Assembly: GCF_963855985.1 (NCBI RefSeq) | Contig: NC_087093.1 | Coordinates: 15,701,001 to 15,765,000 of the forward strand | DNA length: 64,000 nucleotides | Direction: 5' to 3' | Source of the DNA: Ostrinia nubilalis | Lineage: Eukaryota; Arthropoda; Insecta; Lepidoptera; Crambidae | Shown here: positions 56,642 to 64,000 of the stretch, piece after piece | Numbering within the stretch: position 1 is the first letter of the stretch | How the letters are laid out: the number at the start of each line of letters is the position of its first letter | Position numbers and translations under genes: made by a program | The notes under the pieces: model-generated | Database searches by the model: none | Told to the model about the DNA's origin: nothing | Seen by the model: the letters and a program-made list of their open reading frames with translations, nothing else

Positions 56642-56838
56642 TAGAAAAGGAGAGTTGTAACAGAAAAGACTTGTGATATTGTCGATTTTTTGGGATTTAT
56701 TAACTACTAGCGAGCTCGTAACAGTGCGCGTTTTTATTTCAAGTCTCGAGCTAACAAATACGCGCTGTAGCGAGCTCGCTGACAGTTAATGGGTTTTAAA
56801 AAATCGACAATGTCTCAACTCTCCTCGGTCTCCCCTAA
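56642..56838. mobile_element. Inverted-repeat element, family H, short copy
   Basis: AGGAGAGTTGTAACAGAAAA with ATTGTCGATTTTTTGGGA at the left, and AAAAAATCGACAATGTCTCA with CTCCTCGGTCTCCCCTA at the right. The interior CAAGTCTCGAGCTAACAAAT is shared with the copy at 40044-40638, which shows the two are one family. Confidence 0.75.
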
Positions 56839-56839
56839 C

Positions 56840-57640
56840 TAAAGAAATCGGATGACGAGAATCTGATCGGGTACGCAAACTACCATACAAATAGTTCTAT
56901 GACTCCTCCGAACCGTGTTTTTAACGATTTATATCTGAATTGATGCGAAACCTAACTCTACACTAGTTGGCAAAAAATAAAGTCAACAGCAGAATTAAAT
57001 TCACTTTATCGTTTTAGATCTATAATACATTTAACTAGGATTCCGATTTAAACATTATTATTGTTTTTACCAGAAGTGAAAGGCGGATATTTTTATTAAT
57101 TTCTTTCTTACACCCTTCACCTACAAATTACTTCTGTTTCCGTAATGCCTGAATAACTTACAGTAATTTAGTTCAACAGAACTATCGATATTCACACTTT
57201 TTTGTATAGCTAACTTGTGATATAAATTATAATGAAAAAATAAATTATATTTATGTGCATGAATTAATTAGTACTCGCAACGAATTGTAGCTTAATACAT
57301 TATGGAAGTACTCGTAGTTAGATCCCAATTAAAAATTTGTAAATACTTCATCTAATGAATCCATACGAAATCTTTTAAATAGTAAACTTACATTAAAAGT
57401 ATCTATTCCAATCTCCAAATGGTAAGGAAGAGGTATTTTCTCCATTACCAGGCATGTTCGTATTGAGCAGTTTGTTTTCATCAGTGGACGTCCACTTGCC
57501 GTCAGCCAAGCATTAGAACTCGGATGCTGACCAATTACTAGTGTGACCAAGCTTTAAAATGCTTAAAAAATAATTTAAGCATCACTAAATCAAAATAAGT
57601 TTTCATTCATTATAGACTGAAGTACTTCATCGTCATCATT
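56840..57640. other. Unannotated AT-rich DNA
   Basis: No supported features. Confidence 0.4.
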
Positions 57641-57644
57641 ATTT

Positions 57645-57802
57645 TAGCCATAGGACGTCCACTGCTGAACATAGGCTTCCCCCAATGACTTCCACATTGC
57701 ACGGTTGGTAGCGGCCTGCATCCAGCGCCTTCCTGCTACCTTTATCAGGTCGTCGGTCCACCTTGTGGGTGCACGTCCCACGCTGCGTTTTCCGGTACGC
57801 GG
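57645..57802 (-). mobile_element. Short RTE-type LINE 3' end, minus strand
   Basis: TTAGCCATAGGACGTCCACT, GCTGAACATAGGCTTCCCCC, TGGTAGCGGCCTGCATCCAG and GTCGTCGGTCCACCTTGTGG are the reverse complement of the ATGATGA-tailed RTE subfamily. It is truncated at both ends relative to 2875-3214. Confidence 0.85.
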
Positions 57803-58075
57803 CTGAAGTACTTACTTGAATGAAATTTAGTAAGTCTAGGTACTTCTTAACGCCATGTCTGTATTCTGTCGCTGAAAGAATCACTTTTTGGTTGAGAGGG
57901 ATGGACAGGAGTGAAAGTATGTATATGGCGCTAGGTATTAAATAGTTCCCTATTCTGTTGCTTCAAATATTTTGTTTACAAGTTGAAACGAAAACAGTTT
58001 TTTTATTTATCCATACACGAATAAAAGAAATTCTTCATTATTTTTGTTTCGTCGTTCTTACGGAATCGTATAAGT

Positions 58076-58212
58076 TATGCTTGCTTAAGTGAAGCAGCAA
58101 ATCGAACGCACAGCGTTGAATAGAGCTCTACGTATTGGTTCGTGTGTCACCCTGTGAGTCCACGCGCACTGTGAGACCTCATAGTAAATAGTAATGTTTG
58201 TGAATACGGGCG
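58076..58212. mobile_element. MITE, family B, left-truncated
   Basis: ATGCTTGCTTAAGTGAAGCA, GCACAGCGTTGAATAGAGCT and GTCCACGCGCACTGTGAGAC, ending TTTGTGAATACGGGCG. The left inverted end is missing. Related to 29115 and 37485. Confidence 0.82.
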
Positions 58213-58214
58213 TC

Positions 58215-60160
58215 AGTCCATTAGGACAGTCCCGTTAACCTCCAAAGATGTGGTCCACCGACGCTACAGTAGCCGTTAGGCCGCGTATTGCCTGTTAGCC
58301 TAGATTTATGTGAATAGAATTAATACGCGAACGATGTGCCCACTTAAGCGCGATTTGCGACCTAGATGGGCATTAGTTTGTACCTACCTTACGCGAACTC
58401 ACACGATGCACTGAGAGATTTCAATTAAATAATTTAAAAACCTACATAGCATTAGGAAAATTGAGGTTTAATTAAATGTAGGTAAATGTACAATAATGCT
58501 TAAGAAATAAAACACAGTTAATTGGATTCAAATTATTTAATTTTTTTCGAATTCAGATCAACATTTCCTATACAAACTTTCATACGATTTAGATATAATT
58601 TTTAGCAAAAACACAGGTTTTTTTTTCATAAATCTGTCAATATTAATAAATAATAAAGATCGGATATTCGGATGAATATTTATTTAAATGATCTTAATTT
58701 GCAAGGCACTTCTTAAAACAATAGCAATAAAAAAAACATTCAAAGTAATATTCATATAAAATTTTTGAAAATAAGCATTAAACAAAAAAGAAAAGACTTA
58801 CTAACTTCTAATATTTATCAAGCTAATTTTATAAAAAGAGGATATCAAAACTTCCAATTAGACACCCAGATAAATTAATTTAATGAAGACGCTTTTCATA
58901 CTTTCACAACTTTTTGTGGAAACAATTTTATTTTACGTAAATATATCCAATTATCCGATCACAAAATTTCAGTTTCAAACATTATTTTTGTTGGATTTTT
59001 ATTTCATTTACAGCTAATAATTAGAATAGTAATTAATTAGATATCATCGTACGACTTTGATAGGTTCCTTTGGCGACGAAGGAAAGTGGTACCGAACTTT
59101 ATAAAGTGGAATCGTTAAAAGAATATTAGGGCAAATACTTCTCAATTTGCGTAATTTGGTATAGTTTCTGCTTAAATGCGAGTTTAGATGCGAACAGCAT
59201 AAATATATCTCGTACACAGGTAGAATTGCACTATAGATTTTTATTTATTTATGAATTGCAGAATAGACGCGAGGGTTGCTTTATGGATATTGACGTCTTT
59301 GAAGACCAGATGTATAAAAAGAGCACATTTTTTCTCCATTCGTTCATCTACTTTATCTTTTGAGTTTTGAACATTAAAAACGGAGATTTTTTTAGGAGAC
59401 ATTATGAGTTGGTACCGCTTTTATCCATCGCCACTGTAAGGGTGTTTCCCAGCACGCTTGCGCAGGCGACGAAATGGGAAACAGAACAGTCAAGTAGCGC
59501 CAAGAAAATAAAACCCAAATCCTTTCGCATAAGGTAGAAAGTTAATTAACTCGGGTCAAGCTACATAGCCATGTAGACAAAATACGAATGTTAACGATTC
59601 GCAATCTATAGCGAATAAAAACATTGTTTTATTGTTCCAGCGCGTCTAGATACGGCAATGGTAAAATTGTGTGCCTCGTGTCAACGAAATACATATACAC
59701 AGTGTATCAACAAGTCTCGGGACCTTATTTGATTGATGTTACTTGACTGTTCTCATCTTGCAAAGCTGTCACCATAGCATACTCCCATCAATTTATAGTC
59801 GTACTGTATCATAGTTTATACACACACATTAAAATCTACGTTTACAGTCTACTATTGCTAATAATATTGAAGACATTATTTTGGCAGTGATTAATAACCA
59901 CAATAACTTTATACGATGGTAATAATAATGTCAACAACAATTAGGGCTTTTTCAACTATCGCTGATAGAGCCTATCATAAAGTTATCTGTCAGATAAACT
60001 AAAACTTTGTTCAGATAATTTTCTCAAACTTTATATCAAGAACCTATTTAGGGCTTATTTTGAAAAGGTCTAGGCCGAATTTAAAAAGATTCAATTCTAA
60101 TTGGTCTAAAGGTTGACATTTTACCAATCACAAGTTCGTATATTAAATTCCAATAGTGTT
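58215..60160. other. AT-rich, repeat-poor DNA
   Basis: No family from the rest of the window is present except perhaps a weak TTAGGGCTTTTTCAAC-ended stretch at 59941-60075. It could be part of a long intron or a minus-strand 3' UTR. Inference only. Confidence 0.35.
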
Positions 60161-60163
60161 AAT

Positions 60164-60264
60164 TTAATGCGTATTATGAGAATAAATAATAAGAATAAGA
60201 ATAGGCAATTGCCATAATTTCAATCTTATTTATTCTTATTCTTTATTCTTAATGCGTATTATGA
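60164..60264 (-). mobile_element. Tiny retroposon-like insertion with perfect 16-bp TSD
   Basis: TTAATGCGTATTATGA occurs at 60164-60179 and again at 60249-60264. Between them lie 69 bp composed of GAATAA-type runs on one side and TTATTC-type runs on the other, with GGCAATTGCC at the centre. The long direct repeat indicates target-primed insertion, and the low-complexity body resembles retroposon tails such as 10569. Confidence 0.7.
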
Positions 60265-60330
60265 AATTAAACTCAAACACTCGATTCAGAGACTTGAAGT
60301 GACGTTTTAAATTGGATCGAGTTACGTTTA

Positions 60331-60505
60331 GAGTAGGCGCACACCGTTGATTTTTCGTCGGCCGATAGTTTAGTCGGGCAGTTGATCAGTATGGGCATGT
60401 ATGGGAGTGCGCACACTACGCCGATTCGATTTGGCCGATTCTTCATACAATTTAAAATCGGGCACAACTATCGGCCAACTAAAAATCAACGGTGTGCGCC
60501 TACTC
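60331..60505. mobile_element. 175-bp MITE, family E, TTA TSD
   Basis: GAGTAGGCGCACACCGTTGA at the left and TCAACGGTGTGCGCCTACTC at the right are perfect inverted ends. They are extended inward by TCGGCCGATAGTT / AACTATCGGCC. TTA flanks both sides (60328-60330 and 60506-60508). Two opposite ORFs over it are frame artefacts. Second copy at 24723-24901. Confidence 0.92.
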
Positions 60506-60509
60506 TTAT

Positions 60510-61790
60510 ACGAGCTTGACTGTGAGAATTTAGGGATGATTCTTCCCCATTTCAATTCTTGCTTGCAACTAGAGTCGCAATCAAATAATTTCATGCCGTT
60601 CATAAACCGTGTATAGGTAAAACCTTACACGATTTACAAGACGGTGGTAAAAACACTCACGATTTCATTATTGAAAAATAATTCTGGCTTATGTTTGTTG
60701 CGACCACAGAAAACAGTAAAATGAAATTGATAAAAAGGCATTTTATTAATAAAGTAGGTTTTCTTTTTTTTTTTGACGAAAGTAATCCACGTTAAAGTTT
60801 TTACCAATTCGTTTGCTGACATAGGCTTTAGACGTCTTAAATCACGGCGTATACAATATACATATTTATATTCACGACATCGAAATTTTTAACAACATTA
60901 TATTGATTTTTTTTCAATTATATTTATCTCAAACATTCAGCACATATTATAAGTAAAAATATAATTATTACTATACGAATTTCAGCGAAGCCACTTTTTT
61001 GTAAGATATTCATTATTAAAAATAAAAAAAATATTTATCACTTCACATCACACTTACGACAAATTACAAAACACCACTAGAAATATTATTATTAGAGGAA
61101 GAAACATTCATTTTATGTAGGAGTCTAGTCTAGAAATATAAAGATATTTAGTCATAATAAATTAATTTATCAACGCATCTTAGTCTCTATTTCCATACAG
61201 AAAAACAAATTGTAAAAAAAAGAAAATTATAAATCGTGGAAATTAAGTTTTTGCTCATTTTCTTGGTCATCTTTTAAAAAATACTAAATTATGATTTTGG
61301 TCATTACAATTCAGTAATAATAAAGAGCCGAACGATTTTTTAATTGACTGAAAATGTTTATAGTCATGTAGAATGAGTTTGAAATAATGCTTACACTATA
61401 GATACCAATTATTATTTTTTTGTGAAAAATGTCCTGACAATTTTATTTTTATGTTATTTTTATCTAGTTTTGAAAATCAGCTAACATTAAAATTATTAAC
61501 AAATTAAATTTAGTCATTCATTGTAAAAATAACTTTTTAACAATATTGCCAATGAATACATTATAATTTAAGACACACATCACATTATACAAATACATGG
61601 AAAAATATTACATTAAAAATTACAAAGATACAAGAGATGTACCTACTTATAAATATTAAAATTGATCTAGCTACAAGTAATTTGGACTACTTAGCCTAAT
61701 TTGCACTATATTCGTTTATTCTAGCAATTTAGCAATGATAATCTATACTTATAATAAATCTGTAGAGAGGTCAATTCTGTACATGAAATA
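60510..61790. other. AT-rich, repeat-poor DNA
   Basis: No supported features. Homopolymer and AT-rich runs only. Confidence 0.4.
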
Positions 61791-61794
61791 TATT

Positions 61795-62240
61795 TTCAAA
61801 ATAACTATCAGGGGGTGATTAGTGATCGATACTGATGCCAAAAATGCAATCAATAAAATTTTTGTCTGTCTGTCTGTCTGTCTGTCTGTATGTTCCTTAT
61901 AGAAACAAAAACTACTGGACCGATTTTAACGAAACTTGGTACAATTATTCTTCATACTTTTGGGCAGGTTATAGTATACTTAGGAATTCCCACGGGAACG
62001 GGAATTAGCGGGAAAATCCTTTTGTATGAAAAATCTAAACCGCTTAAGTTAGACGCTTGAAATTTGGCATGCAGGTATCTTAGTAAACTTAAAGCTTAGT
62101 TACAACAGGATATTGCAAAATTCCCACGGGAACGGGAGTTAGCGGGAAAAAACATTTGTATGAAAAAATCTAAACCGCGTAAGATAAATGAAGGGGGTAA
62201 AACGGGATCCACGCGTACGAAGTCGCGGGCGGCCGCTATA
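61795..62240 (+). repeat. Interspersed repeat with (GTCT)n and internal duplication
   Basis: It starts near GGTGATTAGTGATCGATACT, then (GTCT)n at about 61862-61888 and ACTACTGGACCGATTTTAAC. The block ATTCCCACGGGAACGGGA, TAGCGGGAAAA and AATCTAAACCGC occurs twice, about 137 bp apart. The end GGATCCACGCGTACGAAGTC with GCGGGCGGCCGCTA is shared with 6145-6182 and 8841-8885 (minus). Confidence 0.78.
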
Positions 62241-62244
62241 TGAA

Positions 62245-63615
62245 AATATGCGGGATTATGTAATGCATAGGTTGACAAAAATTTAGTTACTTCTCGCATT
62301 AAATACTTAAACGAAAGAAGAAGTGGTATAAAAAGTAAAAAAATATCAGCTTCAAAAGATTACCCCCGCAGTAGTTTCAGACTAGCCAAAAAAAAAGAAA
62401 ATTAATTAGAATTAATTTTATTACAGTCACAGTATCCATAGAACTCAATTTGGAAAGAAACTAAAGAGGAAGACTGATGAGACAATATTGTAGGTATCAA
62501 AATTATCACAATATAAATAAATAAATATTAAGTACTCAATTCAATATTTCGAAACTTTATAAGATTCAGTCTTAAAAATATATGACTCGTTACATATTTA
62601 AGTTCATCATAAAAGGTCAATCAATTTTATAACACATCCTGGACAATAACTTATTTGGGCCTGTCTTATGGCCCGTCTTAGTATGCGAAAACAAATAAAT
62701 ACATTTAGGAGAAGTTTAAATATTGTAGACTATGAAATGTAGTTTACTCATCAACAAAAAAATAACTTGCATCGATCGGTTCCACTAAATCCATTATTAT
62801 TTATCATTGTTTATTCTAAGCGGCTGAAAATCCGAATCGAAATAACGTTTTTCAGTAAATTAGGTAATAAGTAATACAAACACAATCAACAAATTGTCAT
62901 AAAATTAATGATTATAGTCTTCAATATTTAGTAGTCTATGAAATTGCTGAGAAATATTACTAGAACAATTGAAAGCTAGTTAGTGATTTTTATTGATGAT
63001 TACGAGTACTCGTATAGGAAGAAAAAATGGTGCTTTATTATTATAGTATTTGTTACAAATTATTATGCCTATGATATAATTTTCATATAAAATTGTGAAA
63101 TTCAATTAATTATAATATAGATATTAATATAAATCAACTCGCACCGGAATGCGAAATCATTAAATCATTATTATTACATTCTAGAAAAACACGATTTAAG
63201 AATCACATGACGCAATATCGAAAGCTATACCTAACTTCTAACTATATTCACAATAACCCTACCTATCTATTGCTTTATCGAATTCAATATCAATGTCATA
63301 AACTTATAAATAAATAGCTATATCTATGGATTGTTCTTTATAACACTAGTAAACTCATCAATCGCTGCACTAAAATTTGGCGGAAATAACACTTTTGGTT
63401 AATGACGTTAAAATATGCTTACAAATAGCGCGTTATACGGCCATGTTCAAAAATGTGTTGTGTATTCCTGAAGGTAGGTACTAAATCTACTCATGCCAAC
63501 TTACAAAGCCCAAATCTCTACTCACTCTAACCTTAATTAGCAATTTACATTACCAATTTACACGCCGTCTTTAGCCACTTCAAAAACTAAGCACACTGTT
63601 GAACTTGACTGTAAA
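62245..63615. other. AT-rich DNA, possibly minus-strand 3' UTR
   Basis: No repeat families seen. If the minus-strand ORF ending at 63619 is a real gene, its 3' UTR would lie here. Several TTTATT hexamers (AATAAA on the minus strand), for example near 63033, could serve as poly(A) signals. Inference. Confidence 0.3.
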
Positions 63616-63618
63616 AAC

Positions 63619-63894
63619 TTATTTACGAGGTCTCAAATTCGAGCGTATTGAGGTCTGAGGTCGAGAGCCCGATGGGGTCTGCGGGTCTCGTCTTCGAGGT
63701 TGCGGTCCAGGTGGGTACATTGGGGTCGTCGCCGAGGTCAAGCCAGACGAGGATCGAAGGTTTCGTCTGAGCATTTGGGGGTGTTCGGGTGATATAGCCG
63801 ATGGTACGGATGTATGAGAACTGCCCAAAGATGGTAGAGAGTCGCGTCTAGTCATTCGGAGGCGTCCGGGTAGTATTGTCGGTTGTTCTGTCAT
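63619..63894 (-). CDS. Hypothetical Ser/Pro/Arg-rich protein end built of 27-residue repeats
   Basis: A minus-strand frame of 91 codons from an ATG at 63892-63894 to TAA at 63619-63621 is rich in S, P, R and T. It has no membrane segment or known domain. It contains RRDSLPSLGSSHTSVPSAIS and ends PQTSIRSNLRPRK. Upstream the same frame continues without an intron signal to the window edge except for one TGA at 63928-63930, where the neighbouring repeat unit has AGA. Beyond this TGA it reads DTSVPTTVSSEYLQTT, clearly homologous to HTSVPSAISPEHPQML. So the true gene, if real, probably extends past 64000. The TGA may be a nonsense mutation, a genuine polymorphism or a sign that the array is non-coding. 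An acceptor-like CTACCATCTTCGGCCAG just downstream of the TGA could also begin an exon that avoids it. Function unknown. Confidence 0.4.
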   Translation of the reverse strand: MTEQPTILPGRLRMTRRDSLPSLGSSHTSVPSAISPEHPQMLRRNLRSSSGLTSATTPMYPPGPQPRRRDPQTPSGSRPQTSIRSNLRPRK

Positions 63895-64000
63895 ATTAGG
63901 TCTGGCCGAAGATGGTAGAGAGTCGCGTCAAGTTGTTTGGAGATATTCGGATGACACTGTCGTTGGTACTGACGTATCTGGTCTGCCCAAAGACGATTGA
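63740..64000 (-). repeat. 81-bp tandem repeat (27 codons per unit)
   Basis: The block CTGCCCAAAGATGGTAGAG recurs at exact 81-bp steps (63821, 63902, 63983). CATTTGGG at 63772 and CATTCGGA at 63853 keep the same phase. About three units are clear and a fourth, degenerate one is detectable from 63740. The array runs off the window edge. A period divisible by three and mostly synonymous or conservative differences in one minus-strand frame favour a coding origin. Confidence 0.85.

Overview
The window looks like intergenic and/or intronic DNA from an insect nuclear genome, most likely Lepidoptera. The lepidopteran call is inferred from remembered repeat families: 5'-truncated RTE-type LINE tails on both strands (C-terminal RTDGRWGRKVLEW, RPPTRWTDD and VQQWTSYG, 3' tail of ATGATGATGA), tRNA-derived SINEs, and dense short DNA transposons. 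No database search was possible. There is no prokaryotic-style gene, operon, rRNA or CRISPR array. Almost all long ORFs are retroposon fragments, transposon-internal ORFs or chance frames.

Layout. 1-4.8 kb: a foldback element, a 5'-truncated RTE insertion with target-site duplication (TSD), and little else. 5.5-9.4 kb: an interspersed repeat split by a very GC-rich inverted-repeat element with TAA duplications, a 118-bp MITE, a tRNA-derived SINE with intact Pol III boxes, and LINE fragments. 10.5-16.1 kb: LINE 3' ends, a Tc1-like MITE, and a MITE nested inside another MITE. 16.7-18.6 kb: a cluster of ATATGAATCA-type motifs. 19.2-19.55 kb: a small GC-rich island. 20-30 kb: a dense mosaic of SINE, RTE and MITE copies, many flanked by TWA trinucleotides. 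33.6-36.9 kb: a composite element followed by a hAT-like element with a near-perfect 8-bp TSD. 37-44.4 kb: further MITEs, LINE 3' ends and a hAT-like end. 46.4-46.8 kb: a LINE C-terminus.

The 47-50.2 kb interval is repeat-poor and contains the strongest regulatory candidate: a CpG-rich domain (about 48.94-49.93 kb) with a good plus-strand splice donor at 49489. It is probably the promoter and first exon of a gene whose coding exons lie elsewhere. At 54.5-56.35 kb a hAT-like element with a perfect 8-bp TSD (TCCTAGAT) contains a decayed RTE reverse transcriptase. From 57.9 kb to the end the DNA is AT-rich with few repeats. The last 0.4 kb holds an 81-bp (27-codon) tandem repeat read on the minus strand. 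This may be the 3' end of a Ser/Pro/Arg-rich protein gene entering from beyond the window, although an in-frame TGA interrupts it.

The only candidate host-gene parts are the 49-kb promoter/first exon and the terminal minus-strand repeat ORF. The rest records successive transposon insertions, whose order can be read from nesting and TSDs.
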